From contig DELT01000057.1 in NCBI GenBank assembly GCA_002354555.1, positions 27,532-75,220 of the forward strand: a DNA stretch of 47,689 nt, in the 5' to 3' direction. The position numbers and the translations under genes are program-made. The stretch is from Methylophaga sp. UBA2689 (GTDB lineage: Bacteria > Pseudomonadota > Gammaproteobacteria > Nitrosococcales > Methylophagaceae). Shown piece after piece: positions 38,066 through 46,432 of this stretch (its first letter is position 1; every line of letters begins with the position of its first letter). The notes beneath the pieces were generated by a model that was not told the DNA's origin, ran no database searches, and was given only the letters and a program-made list of their open reading frames with translations.

Positions 38066-38796
38066 TTTGAACTCCTCGCTTTGGTCTCTGCTGCACGCAA
38101 AATGCCATGCAAAATCTGAACTTCATTCCGGTCAAGGTCTGCACGATTAAATAAACGACGAATCCGCCGCATTAAATTACGTGGATTGCTCGGATCTAAA
38201 AAGCCGATGGTGGTCAAACTGCGCTCGAAATGATCATATAAATGCACCAGATCTTCGGCGTGAATAGCCTCACGTTCTTCTCCCACACGACCTCGTTCAA
38301 TGGTCGGATTGAAACTCATACGTAATTCATAGGCCATAACCTGAACCGCAGCAGCCAGGTTTAATGAACTATATTCTGGATTTGCCGGAATATTTATCAA
38401 GGTATGACATAGATCCAGTTCGTCATTTGATAACCCCGAATGCTCCCGCCCGAATACAATTGCAATATGGGTATCATCATTATATTTTTCAAGCGAGGCA
38501 ACCGCTTCGCGCGGGTTCATTAATGGTACTGCAAGGTGTCTAAGCCGAGCACTCATGCCAAACACATGCTGACAACCGGTTAATGCAGATTGCAAGTTGT
38601 CATGCACAACTGCTTTGGCCAACACATCATCTGCTCCAGAAGCCCGTGCTGTCGCCTCGGCACTGGGATATATTTTCGGCGATACCAGATGCAGATTTGA
38701 TAAGCCCATAGTTTTCATTGCCCGGGCAGAAGCACCGATATTACCTGGATGTGTGGTGCCAACCAGCACAAAGCGAACTTTGTCTAAAAGAGTCAT
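38062..38796 (-). CDS. trmJ: tRNA (cytidine/uridine-2'-O-)-methyltransferase TrmJ
   Basis: TrmJ is a SPOUT methyltransferase that methylates the 2'-O of residue 32 in tRNA. The 244-residue protein has [20 protein letters not shown] at the start. The knot motif follows with [18 protein letters not shown] and [25 protein letters not shown] in order. It overlaps queA and cysE by four bases each. The trmJ-cysE-iscR order is a well-known gammaproteobacterial arrangement, here without suhB next to trmJ. Confidence 0.95.
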   Translation of the reverse strand: MTLLDKVRFVLVGTTHPGNIGASARAMKTMGLSNLHLVSPKIYPSAEATARASGADDVLAKAVVHDNLQSALTGCQHVFGMSARLRHLAVPLMNPREAVASLEKYNDDTHIAIVFGREHSGLSNDELDLCHTLINIPANPEYSSLNLAAAVQVMAYELRMSFNPTIERGRVGEEREAIHAEDLVHLYDHFERSLTTIGFLDPSNPRNLMRRIRRLFNRADLDRNEVQILHGILRAAETKARSSK

Positions 38797-39824
38797 GCAG
38801 TTTTCCTGGTGATAAACATGGCGTCACCGTAACTGAAAAAACGATAACGTTGCTCAATGGCGTGATGGTAGGCCGACATTATATGATCTCGTCCAGCAAA
38901 GGCTGAGACCAGCATTAATAAAGTCGATTCGGACAAATGAAAGTTAGTGACCATCGCATCTACTGAACGAAACTGGTAGCCCGGATAGATAAAGATATCT
39001 GTTTCACCAGAATAGGCCTCAATTTCGCCACTACGTGAAGCACTTTCCAATGCTCTAACACTGGTGGTACCTATTGCAATAACTCGTCCACCTTTTTCTC
39101 GGGTTTGACGAACCTTTTCACAAACGGTTTCGCTGACTTCAATACGTTCAGAATGCATTTGATGCGTACGAATATCCTCAACCCGTACCGGCTGAAATGT
39201 TCCTGCTCCGACATGCAAAGTGACTTCTGTCATGTCTATACCACTGTCGCGGATACGCTGCATCAGCTCATTATCAAAGTGCAACCCGGCTGTCGGGGCA
39301 GCTACCGCACCGATTTGCTTGGCATAAACGGTTTGGTAACGATCCAGATCGTTTTTATCAACTTCACGCTCTATATAAGGGGGTAAAGGTAAGCGTCCGT
39401 ATTGTTCGAGCGCCTCAATCACATCGCCTTCTATATCAAACTTAAGTTCAAATAACGCATCCTGACGGCCAAGAACCTCAACCCGAAGCGCAGTTTCCAG
39501 AATTAAAATTCGACCCGCACCGGGAGATTTGCTGCTGCGAATATGCGCCAGCACACGTTTATCATCCAAAACCCGTTCTACCAATACCTCGATTTTACCG
39601 CCGGTTTCTTTTTCACCTAATAACCGGGCCGGAATGACCTTGGTATTATTAAAAACCAATAGATCATTGGGTTTGAGTAACTCCAGAAAGTCACTGAACT
39701 GGCGATCAGCCAGCTCACCATTATTTCCACCAAGTGTCAGCAATCGGCTGGCAGTTCGGTGTTTGGACGGATACTGGGCGATTAACTCCGGTGGGAGTTC
39801 AAATTGAAAGTCGGTACGTTGCAT
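38793..39824 (-). CDS. queA: S-adenosylmethionine:tRNA ribosyltransferase-isomerase
   Basis: QueA builds the cyclopentene ring of queuosine in tRNA. The 343-residue protein begins [14 protein letters not shown] and carries [32 protein letters not shown]-like [11 protein letters not shown], and [18 protein letters not shown]. It opens the queA-trmJ-cysE unit. No tgt follows it here, although queA-tgt pairing is common. A tRNA gene starts 128 bases away in the opposite direction. Confidence 0.96.
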   Translation of the reverse strand: MQRTDFQFELPPELIAQYPSKHRTASRLLTLGGNNGELADRQFSDFLELLKPNDLLVFNNTKVIPARLLGEKETGGKIEVLVERVLDDKRVLAHIRSSKSPGAGRILILETALRVEVLGRQDALFELKFDIEGDVIEALEQYGRLPLPPYIEREVDKNDLDRYQTVYAKQIGAVAAPTAGLHFDNELMQRIRDSGIDMTEVTLHVGAGTFQPVRVEDIRTHQMHSERIEVSETVCEKVRQTREKGGRVIAIGTTSVRALESASRSGEIEAYSGETDIFIYPGYQFRSVDAMVTNFHLSESTLLMLVSAFAGRDHIMSAYHHAIEQRYRFFSYGDAMFITRKTA

Positions 39825-39910
39825 GGCGAGATCATAGCAGAGCTCTTGTGTTTTTCGTTAGGTAATATCGCTTCCCGCTATGAAAATATCATCAAAACGT
39901 TAAAACGGGC

Positions 39911-39939
39911 TTTCATAATCGGACAGCCCTCGTTATAAT
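39911..39939 (+). promoter_or_regulatory. Promoter of tRNA-Leu
   Basis: A perfect TATAAT (39934-39939) lies 13 bases before the mature tRNA. A weak TTTCAT is spaced 17 bases upstream, and a GC-rich discriminator (GCTCGGC) follows, as is usual for stringently controlled stable RNA genes. Confidence 0.65.
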
Positions 39940-39951
39940 GCTCGGCTTGTT

Positions 39952-40036
39952 GCCGGGGTGGCGGAACTGGTAGACGCGCCGGATTCAAAATCCGGTTTCT
40001 TCGGAAGTGCGAGTTCGATTCTCGCCCTCGGTACCA
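39952..40036 (+). tRNA. tRNA-Leu (anticodon CAA)
   Basis: The 85-base gene folds as a class II tRNA. The acceptor strands are GCCGGGG and CCTCGGT (two G-U pairs). The D arm is GCGGAACTGGTAGACGC, and the anticodon stem CCGGA/TCCGG has loop TTCAAAA, so the anticodon is CAA and it reads UUG. The variable arm is long, the T arm is GCGAGTTCGATTCTCGC, and A73 with CCA is encoded. Confidence 0.95.
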
Positions 40037-40077
40037 ACATTAAACCTTTTAAAATCAACAGGTTTATCCAGAATATT

Positions 40078-40110
40078 AAAGCCCCATCAGTTATGCTGTT
40101 GGGGCTTTTT
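40078..40110. terminator. Terminator between tRNA-Leu and the alcohol dehydrogenase gene
   Basis: Arms AAAGCCCCA and TGGGGCTTT, extended by CAG/CTG, are followed by a T-run on the plus strand. On the minus strand the tail is also T-rich, so it can end the convergent dehydrogenase transcript. Confidence 0.85.
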
Positions 40111-40152
40111 ATTTACCAGCATTAAACGTAAATTACCGCCTGTTTTGCTGTT

Positions 40153-41151
40153 TTAATGCTCAAGAACGATTCGATAACGTACATCCCCTTTTCGCAGTTT
40201 TTCAATCGCTTCATTTATCTGATCAAACGGATACATTTCCACAATTGGCTTGACCTGATGACGCTGAGCAAATTCCAGCATTATGCTGCAGGTTTGCATA
40301 CTGCCGGTATCTGACCCGGAAATACTTCTTTGCGCTTCTGTCAGGTTAAATACTCTAATATCCAATGGCTCCATCGTTGCACCGACAAAATGCAGCCGCC
40401 CTTTTGGTTTTAATTTACTCAGGTACAGATTCCAGTCCAATTTGACGTTGACTGTAGATAAAATCATATCGAATTTTCTGGGCAATTCTGCCATAACGAT
40501 GGCATCACGCGAATCCACACTGTAATGGGCCCCCATATCCAGAGCTTCCTGTAACTTTGCTGCGCTGGTAAATGCTGTGACTTCGCATCCCCAAGCTTGC
40601 AGAAATTGCAAAGCAATATGTCCTAGCCCGCCAATACCAATAACTGCCACCTTATCTGTTGGTTTGATATCAAATTGCACTAATGGATTGAAGACCGTCA
40701 ATCCACCACAAAGCAAAGGCCCGACAGATTTAAGATCAATAGCTTCAGGTAATCGAATAACACTATTGGCATTTGCCCTCACCTTATCGGCAAAACCACC
40801 ATGATGACCGACAATGGTAGGCGTAAGATCTGAACAGATATTTTCATCACCGTTATGGCATTGTTCGCAGGTTTCACAGTAATCGGCATACCAGCCCAAT
40901 CCGACAGTTTGTCCGACTTCCAGATTGGTTACAGCAGTGCCTACCTTGTTTATTGTTCCCACTACCTCATGTCCAGCTATGACCGGGTAAGAAGACATTC
41001 CCCAATCGTTGTCGATAATGCTTATATCGCTATGACAGATACCACAATATCGCACCTCAATCTCGACCTGATGCTCTCCTAACAGGCCAGGGTCATATTG
41101 ATATGGAGTAAGTTTGGCCCCCGGCTCCAACGCAGCAAAAGCATTAATCAT
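40153..41151 (-). CDS. Zinc-dependent alcohol/aldehyde dehydrogenase (YahK/cinnamyl-type)
   Basis: A 332-residue medium-chain dehydrogenase/reductase. Catalytic-zinc ligands are Cys36 (CGICHSD), His61 with Glu62 (GHEVVG) and Cys148 (LLCGG). Structural-zinc Cys92, 95, 98 and 106 are all present. The Rossmann motif GIGGLGHIA binds the nucleotide; no acidic residue follows strand 2 (TAFTSAAK), which suggests NADP. Homologues reduce aldehydes to alcohols. In a methylotroph it might detoxify aldehydes, but it is not a methanol dehydrogenase. AAGGA precedes the ATG. It stands alone. Confidence 0.87.
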   Translation of the reverse strand: MINAFAALEPGAKLTPYQYDPGLLGEHQVEIEVRYCGICHSDISIIDNDWGMSSYPVIAGHEVVGTINKVGTAVTNLEVGQTVGLGWYADYCETCEQCHNGDENICSDLTPTIVGHHGGFADKVRANANSVIRLPEAIDLKSVGPLLCGGLTVFNPLVQFDIKPTDKVAVIGIGGLGHIALQFLQAWGCEVTAFTSAAKLQEALDMGAHYSVDSRDAIVMAELPRKFDMILSTVNVKLDWNLYLSKLKPKGRLHFVGATMEPLDIRVFNLTEAQRSISGSDTGSMQTCSIMLEFAQRHQVKPIVEMYPFDQINEAIEKLRKGDVRYRIVLEH

Positions 41152-41541
41152 TTGATGTCCTTTTTACAGTCAGGATTTTTAATCAGGTGATGATTATAAG
41201 TCAGCCTGGTCAGGGCTTTTATCTCAAACTGGCAAACTTTCAATGAAATATGACAGCCCGGTGACAAATGCAGATTTCACTTTTTATCTTTTGCTTTATT
41301 CAATGTCTTTAATGAATTAAATATCACTCAGCTATCCGACATGACAGCGCGTTGGTTTCATCAGTGAATCTGGAGCCGAATTTTTCATAACCCCGGACAG
41401 ATGTTATAGTCAAACAAACACGATATATAGCTCTGTTTCAGACCTTAACGATAGGTTTTTCTATCCTCTTTTTGCCAATTTCCTTTTCTTTAATCTATGG
41501 ATTCCGGTTTATCTCCCTGTAGTGATCTTTGAGAGGTATTT
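41152..41541. other. 390-base intergenic region, largely unexplained
   Basis: Between the divergent dehydrogenase and lipoprotein genes I see no coding sequence. A small hairpin (GATAG/CTATC at 41450-41465) is followed by CTCTTTTT, which could be a weak terminator of a short RNA, but no matching promoter was recognised. It must contain the promoters of both flanking genes. Confidence 0.4.
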
Positions 41542-41880
41542 ATGCATAAGAAATTAACAGTTTCAGTATTTTTAGTCTGTTCGGCATGTAGTCAAAATGA
41601 TGCGGATCTGACATTTTCTGAGTTGGAAGCTGCTGGTTTTGAAAAACATCAACAACAGTATTTTCAACTAGTAGGAGCAACCAACGCATGGTCGGGCAGA
41701 TGGGCCAATGAAGATGTCGAAGTGTATACCTTTGATGATCCCGATCTCGAAAATGCACCTTTTTATGAATCCATAAAAACGGAGGATCCCGGATCGACTT
41801 GGGCAGATAAATGTGTCCACAAGAATGTTATTTTGCTTAGTAAGGGTTATCAAGCCTGTGACCGTCTATACGAGCTTTAG
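41542..41880 (+). CDS. Small predicted lipoprotein of unknown function
   Basis: A 112-residue protein, family not recognised. The N-terminus has Lys-Lys, a short hydrophobic core and a lipobox-like end VCSAC, so Cys16 could be lipidated, though Cys at -3 is atypical. The mature part is acidic and contains a second pair of Cys (about 91 and 105) that could form a disulfide. GAGAGG precedes the ATG, which supports a real gene. The following hypothetical gene is 45 bases downstream, so the pair may be cotranscribed. Confidence 0.65.
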   Translation: MHKKLTVSVFLVCSACSQNDADLTFSELEAAGFEKHQQQYFQLVGATNAWSGRWANEDVEVYTFDDPDLENAPFYESIKTEDPGSTWADKCVHKNVILLSKGYQACDRLYEL

Positions 41881-41925
41881 ACCAAAAGATGATGACGATA
41901 ATTTAATTTATGCGAGGAAATGGAA

Positions 41926-42201
41926 ATGAGTGAGGAGTATGCTCAACAACTAATTGATATTCTGCTTTTATCTGATAATTTTCAAATGGACTTAAAAGCC
42001 CTGATTTCCAAGGTGGCCCATTTTGATAGCGATTCAGCTGGGGATAAAAAATGTCTGGCAGAAGCCTTTGATATGTTAATGAGAGAAAAACTAATTTGGG
42101 TAGAAGATGAACCCATTTATGAAAGCCAAGGGGATCACGTGCACTTCAACGACATGAGTATTGGCTTAACGAAAACAGGATCCAACGCATCGATAAACTA
42201 A
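41926..42201 (+). CDS. Hypothetical acidic cytoplasmic protein
   Basis: A 91-residue acidic protein without signal peptide or transmembrane helix; the family is not recognised. Predicted to be largely helical in its first half (SEEYAQQLIDILLLSDN). The segment CLAEAFDMLMREKLIWVEDEP could be a small winged-helix-like or helical-bundle fold, which is only a guess. The ATG at 41926 has GAGG eight bases upstream; an ATG six bases earlier is too close to that site. It ends at a terminator hairpin shared with bfr. Confidence 0.55.
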   Translation: MSEEYAQQLIDILLLSDNFQMDLKALISKVAHFDSDSAGDKKCLAEAFDMLMREKLIWVEDEPIYESQGDHVHFNDMSIGLTKTGSNASIN

Positions 42202-42208
42202 TAAAATA

Positions 42209-42233
42209 GCCCTTCCAGATAAACTGAAAGGGC
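42209..42233. terminator. Bidirectional terminator between the hypothetical gene and bfr
   Basis: Arms GCCCTTCCAG and CTGAAAGGGC pair with one mismatch around ATAAA, 16 bases after the bfr stop. The T-rich tail is better on the minus strand (TATTTTATT), so it chiefly ends bfr. Confidence 0.7.
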
Positions 42234-42249
42234 TTCTGTAAACGAAATA

Positions 42250-42729
42250 TTATTCGGCTTCTTTAACAATCTGTGCCTGATGGAAGTTTTCAATACCCAT
42301 TTTATCGATCAGACTAAGTTGTGTTTCCAGCCAGTCCACATGATCTTCTTCTGATTCAAGAATATTCTTGAATAAATCACGGGTGACGTAGTCACCAATT
42401 TGTTCGCAATATTGGATACCTTCTTTCAGGTCTGGTATTGCATCAAGTTCTAATGAGAGATCGGCTTCCAGCATTTCACGCGTATTTTCACCGATACGTA
42501 ACGCACCCAGATCTTGTAGATTCGGTAACCCTTCCAAAAACAGCACACGTTCAGTCAGGGCATCAGCATGTTTCATTTCATCAATCGATTCATGATATTC
42601 ATGCTCATAGAGATTTTTCAGCCCCCAGTCCTTATACATTTTTGCATGCAGAAAATATTGGTTAATGGCTACCAGCTCATTACCTAATACTTTATTCAAC
42701 AGCTCAATAACTTTTTTATCACCTTTCAT
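42250..42729 (-). CDS. bfr: Bacterioferritin
   Basis: Bfr forms a 24-subunit iron-storage shell with heme at the subunit interface. In this 159-residue protein the ferroxidase ligands Glu18, Glu51, His54, Glu94, Glu127 and His130 and the heme ligand Met52 fall at the same positions as in E. coli. AGGGAGA precedes the ATG. The upstream region holds a Fur-like box (42818-42836) and a possible promoter (TTGACA at 42787-42792, ATAATC at 42764-42769, 17-base spacer). The partner ferredoxin bfd is 272 bases upstream on the same strand. Confidence 0.97.
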   Translation of the reverse strand: MKGDKKVIELLNKVLGNELVAINQYFLHAKMYKDWGLKNLYEHEYHESIDEMKHADALTERVLFLEGLPNLQDLGALRIGENTREMLEADLSLELDAIPDLKEGIQYCEQIGDYVTRDLFKNILESEEDHVDWLETQLSLIDKMGIENFHQAQIVKEAE

Positions 42730-42817
42730 CGGATTCTCCCTTATTCCTGGATCTGATGAAGACGATTATCGTTCATAAAGAATAAATGTCAAAGATAAGT
42801 TATTGATATTAAAGGCA

Positions 42818-42836
42818 AATGATAACAATTATCATC
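42818..42836. promoter_or_regulatory. Fur-like box upstream of bfr
   Basis: AAATGATAACAATTATCAT closely resembles the 19-base Fur consensus. It lies about 26 bases upstream of the candidate -35 element rather than over the promoter, which would suit activation by Fur-iron better than repression. Confidence 0.65.
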
Positions 42837-43001
42837 TACATTCTGTTCCAGATGAGGTGAAAAAATAACAATTAGTAATTAAAGCTAAGTAAATTAGTGA
42901 CTTGTTTGGTTGGCAAAAAGCCACATATAATTTATGGAAATAAAACGTTGGAAGTTTCTAAATTGAATTGGAGTTGAGATGGTTCTACTATCTGCGCAGA
43001 G

Positions 43002-43220
43002 TTAACGTGAACCGTTCACAGTTTGTGCAACCAGAAAGCTATCCTGCTCAATGGACTGTGGGGCATGTTGCTGCAAAACACGATTCACTTTGAACTGGCA
43101 TTTACCACAGCAAGCTGTTGCTCCCGTGGTTTCACGGATTGCTTCAAGCGTGTCTGAACCAGCATCAATTGATGCTTTTACTTTATCGACATTCACGTTG
43201 TTGCAAACACAAACTATCAT
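43002..43220 (-). CDS. bfd: Bacterioferritin-associated ferredoxin
   Basis: Bfd is a [2Fe-2S] protein that binds Bfr and reduces its mineral to release iron. The 72-residue protein begins MIVCVCNNV; ligands Cys4, Cys6, Cys38 and Cys41 are at the E. coli positions (an extra Cys37 is present). A Fur-like box ends 32 bases upstream of the ATG, consistent with expression under iron limitation. It is transcribed toward bfr but separated by 272 bases. Confidence 0.94.
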   Translation of the reverse strand: MIVCVCNNVNVDKVKASIDAGSDTLEAIRETTGATACCGKCQFKVNRVLQQHAPQSIEQDSFLVAQTVNGSR

Positions 43221-43251
43221 GAAATAAACCCTATTGGTTAACCTTGTTGCT

Positions 43252-43270
43252 AATGATAATGATTGTTATT
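43252..43270. promoter_or_regulatory. Fur-like box upstream of bfd
   Basis: AATGATAATGATTGTTATT matches most positions of the Fur consensus and lies 32 bases from the bfd ATG, where it would overlap a promoter. This is the normal place for iron-dependent repression. Confidence 0.72.
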
Positions 43271-43296
43271 TATTAAGTCAAAGGTCTTTTGTTATT

Positions 43297-43317
43297 TTTT
43301 GGGAGAAATTCCCAAAA
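43297..43317. promoter_or_regulatory. Inverted repeat upstream of the OmpR-type regulator gene
   Basis: TTTTGGGA and TCCCAAAA are perfect arms around GAAAT, 64 bases upstream of the regulator ATG and also upstream of bfd. The core GGAGAAATTCCC resembles the dyad before the TonB receptor gene (4676-4692). Confidence 0.5.
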
Positions 43318-43380
43318 TTGTTACTTGCGATGCAGATGTTAACATCGTAACGTAGCTGTAACAGGCCTTAAGAGAACAGT

Positions 43381-44079
43381 ATGAAAGCAATATCAGCGAC
43401 GGTATTAATAGTTGAAGATCATCGGGATTTAGCTGCTAATGTAGGTGATTATCTGGAAGTTGGCGGCTTTACCGTTGATTTTGCTACAGATGGCATTACC
43501 GCATTACAGTTGTGTGAAGAACACCATTACGACGCAATCGTTTTGGATATCATGCTTCCTGGAATTGATGGCTTTGAAGTCTGCCGCAGATTACGTCAGG
43601 AAATGCATTTACATACCCCAATCATCATGCTGACCGCCCGTGACACCATTAATGACAAGGTGAACGGTTTTGATTTGGGTGCTGATGATTATTTGATTAA
43701 ACCTTTTGAAATGCGTGAGCTCGAAGCCAGGCTGATTGCAATGATACGACGTCAACGGGGAGAACTCGAAGGTGGAAAATTAACGGTAGCCGATCTCACC
43801 TATGACCTCGATACCATGCGTGTTATGCGCGGCGATAAGCTTATCAAGCTGTCTCCGATAACTCTGCACATCTTGCGGATCCTGATGCGCGAATCGCCAA
43901 AAATTGTCAGTCGTGAACGTCTGGAAGCTGAAGTGTGGGGTGATGATGCACCCGATAGTGATACGCTACGCAGTCATTTATATAACCTGCGAAAAAGTCT
44001 GGATAAACCCTTTCAAAATCAATTAATGCATACCTTACCAGGTGTGGGTTATAAACTTTGCAGAGAAGAAGACCTTTAA
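43381..44079 (+). CDS. OmpR/PhoB-family response regulator
   Basis: A 232-residue regulator. Receiver domain: acidic Glu12-Asp13 (VLIVEDHRDL), phospho-acceptor Asp56 (AIVLDIMLPGIDG) and switch Lys in GADDYLIKPFE. The winged-helix Trans_reg_C domain follows from about 135 (KLSPITLHILRILM, LEAEVWGDDAPDSDTLRSHLYNLRK). The cognate kinase is probably the gene at 44092-45393, which is convergent with a 12-base gap instead of downstream in the same operon. The target is unknown; an inverted repeat in its own promoter region may be an autoregulatory site. Confidence 0.92.
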   Translation: MKAISATVLIVEDHRDLAANVGDYLEVGGFTVDFATDGITALQLCEEHHYDAIVLDIMLPGIDGFEVCRRLRQEMHLHTPIIMLTARDTINDKVNGFDLGADDYLIKPFEMRELEARLIAMIRRQRGELEGGKLTVADLTYDLDTMRVMRGDKLIKLSPITLHILRILMRESPKIVSRERLEAEVWGDDAPDSDTLRSHLYNLRKSLDKPFQNQLMHTLPGVGYKLCREEDL

Positions 44080-44091
44080 AGATTATGTAGA

Positions 44092-45393
44092 TTAACGGCT
44101 GCGAAACTGTGCTTTGGGAAAGTGCACACTGACCTCAGTCCCCTCGCCCATTTTGCTGGATAAACGCAGATTCCATTCATAACGATTACATAACCTTTTA
44201 ACAATAGTCATACCAATACCATAGCCCGTAACCTGTTGTTTTTCATCTGCACGGAAAAATGGTTTAAAGACTTTCTGCATTTGATCCCGATCCATACCAA
44301 TTCCGCTATCGGCAACCGAAAATCCGTCCGACCGGATAGAGACCGTAATATTGCCCCGCAGAGTGTAATTAAAGGCATTACGCAGTAGATTACCAATAAG
44401 AATCGGTAACACTCGTTCAGCAGCCAGTACGACTAAAATACCCGACTCTTCCACATTTACCGTGATCGGTTTATCGTGATGAATCATTCGCAGATTATCC
44501 AGTTCAGCAGCGATCAAATCATTGACGGTGATTTCCCTTAAAGGTAAAGCCTCTACCTGCTCTCTGGCTAATAACAACAACGTTTCAATCAGCGATTCCA
44601 TATCCGTCAGCGTACGATACATACGATTCATCTCGGTCACTGCCTGATCGCCGTATTTACGTTCAACCAATTCCAATGCACCACGAATTACAGCTATTGG
44701 AGTACGTAATTCATGACTGACGTCGCGGGTAAAATTTCGTTCACGTTCAACAAAATTTTCCAGACGGTTCGTAAATTCATCCAATGCCCGGACCAGACTG
44801 GAAACCTCGTCATCCGGAATGCTTCTCAAATCATGCAGATCCAATTGGGGAAAATTGCCTTCCCGAAAGTCCACTTCATTGACTGCCCGTGAAAGTTTCA
44901 TTATAGGTGAAACGGCCTTATGTGACTGTCGATAGGCAATCCAGGCCAACAGATAAAGCACTACCAGAACCATCGCCAGAGGTAATAGACCAAAGACTAA
45001 AGCCAGTCGGGAAACCTTCACTTCATCAAATATCAGATAGAGACGACGATCACCTTTATCCTCAACATAGACAATGGGCTGCTGGCCCGCCAGCTCAGCC
45101 CTTTTCAAACCTGGCCCCAGCTTCTGTAAGGCTGGTGGCAACTGGGAATAATTATCCCGTTCGGCCATGTAAGCTTTAAGGTTCATGGTGTTTGGTAATG
45201 GAAACGCTGGATCTTCTGAACGCATATCCCAGAAATGCTGGGCTTCACCCTCCAGAGCAGCACGCACCAATACATCTTCGAGAGTTGCCTTTGCAGCATA
45301 AATTCCTGCTATAGCCACCAGACTGATTAATGCAATTTGTATTAAAAAGACTTTAACCAGCTTGGCATGAAGATTGGTATTGGATTTAGCCAT
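44092..45393 (-). CDS. Sensor histidine kinase at the end of the lipid operon
   Basis: A 433-residue membrane kinase. Helix 1 (about 13-34), a periplasmic domain of about 95 residues, helix 2 (130-153), and a HAMP-like linker come first. The HisKA domain has His227 (FTRDVSHELRTPIAVIRG). The ATPase domain has an N-box (IGNLLRNAFNYT), DSGIGM and GYGIGMTIVKRL. The fold resembles QseC/PhoQ-type kinases. It begins four bases after the methyltransferase stop and converges on the OmpR-type regulator, its likely partner. Sensing of membrane-lipid state is an inference from operon context. Confidence 0.9.
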   Translation of the reverse strand: MAKSNTNLHAKLVKVFLIQIALISLVAIAGIYAAKATLEDVLVRAALEGEAQHFWDMRSEDPAFPLPNTMNLKAYMAERDNYSQLPPALQKLGPGLKRAELAGQQPIVYVEDKGDRRLYLIFDEVKVSRLALVFGLLPLAMVLVVLYLLAWIAYRQSHKAVSPIMKLSRAVNEVDFREGNFPQLDLHDLRSIPDDEVSSLVRALDEFTNRLENFVERERNFTRDVSHELRTPIAVIRGALELVERKYGDQAVTEMNRMYRTLTDMESLIETLLLLAREQVEALPLREITVNDLIAAELDNLRMIHHDKPITVNVEESGILVVLAAERVLPILIGNLLRNAFNYTLRGNITVSIRSDGFSVADSGIGMDRDQMQKVFKPFFRADEKQQVTGYGIGMTIVKRLCNRYEWNLRLSSKMGEGTEVSVHFPKAQFRSR

Positions 45394-45397
45394 CGAA

Positions 45398-46432
45398 TCA
45401 GTTTACTCGCTTGGAGAATAAATAATGCGTGACCAACCACTCGGTTCCATCGCGATAGCCAAATAATTCAGCACAGGCCATAAAGAATAACCGCCAGCGT
45501 TGTAGCCAGATAGTACCCTCACCTTTACCGTAGGTTTGATCAAACAATGCTTTAATCTGACTGGCATTTTTATCCGTATTTTCCAGCCAGGCTTCAGCTG
45601 TTTTCTGATAATGCTGACCATTGACCAACCATTGCTTTTCAATCTGCAAAGCCTCCTGAAAATGCAATAACGTGTCTGCTGAAGGCATCAATCCACCGGT
45701 AAAAAAGTAGCGTCCCATCCAGTTATCATCGCCTTCAGTTTCGAAAGGATAAACGACATTACGATGACAGAAAATATGCACAAAAAGCTTACCGTCAGAC
45801 TTAAGCCAGCAACTTACATTGTTAAGCAACTGCTGATAATTACGCATATGTTCGAACATTTCTATCGAGACAATTCGATCATACTGCGTGTTCAGTTCGA
45901 GTTTATTGACATCGCAGGTAATGATATGAATATTAGTTAATCCGCGGGCAAACGCCTGCTTTTCAATGTACTCACGTTGCGAATTGGAATTTGATACAGC
46001 AGTGATTCGTGAATACGGAAATCGTTCAGCCATATACAGAGTCAGTGAGCCCCAACCGCAGCCCAGTTCAAGAATATCCTGCCCGTTTTTGAAATCTCCC
46101 CGTTCGAGATAAATATCCAACATGGCCTTTTCAGCCTGATCCAGCGATATGGTGTAATCATCCCACCAGCAACCGCTGTATTTGAGATGTTTGCCTAATG
46201 ACAGTTGATAAAATTCAGCGGGTACTTCGTAGTGTTGTTCATTAGCCGCCTGGGTTTCTATCGCAATCGGGCTGTTTCGTAGCATTTCCATGCATTGATT
46301 TTTGATTTCACTGGCGGCTTCCGGATCATAGGCATTTTCATCTTGCAGGCGTTGCTTAAGCAGCCTGCGAATGCCAACTCTTACTAGCATGTCAGGCACC
46401 AGTCCTTTTTCAGCGATAGTGATCAGACTCAT
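45398..46432 (-). CDS. Cyclopropane-fatty-acid-synthase-like SAM methyltransferase
   Basis: A 344-residue class I methyltransferase of the CFA synthase family, shorter than classical Cfa (about 380). The SAM loop is ILELGCGWGSLTLYMA, followed by ITAVSNSNSQREYI, IVSIEMFEHM and RYFFTGGLMPS. HYEVPAEFYQLSLG and YSGCWWDD match the substrate-entry region of the coclaurine methyltransferase-like branch. It could methylate or cyclopropanate unsaturated phospholipid chains. GGAGG precedes the ATG. It overlaps the DUF1295 gene by four bases and is followed after four bases by the kinase gene. Confidence 0.83.
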   Translation of the reverse strand: MSLITIAEKGLVPDMLVRVGIRRLLKQRLQDENAYDPEAASEIKNQCMEMLRNSPIAIETQAANEQHYEVPAEFYQLSLGKHLKYSGCWWDDYTISLDQAEKAMLDIYLERGDFKNGQDILELGCGWGSLTLYMAERFPYSRITAVSNSNSQREYIEKQAFARGLTNIHIITCDVNKLELNTQYDRIVSIEMFEHMRNYQQLLNNVSCWLKSDGKLFVHIFCHRNVVYPFETEGDDNWMGRYFFTGGLMPSADTLLHFQEALQIEKQWLVNGQHYQKTAEAWLENTDKNASQIKALFDQTYGKGEGTIWLQRWRLFFMACAELFGYRDGTEWLVTHYLFSKRVN

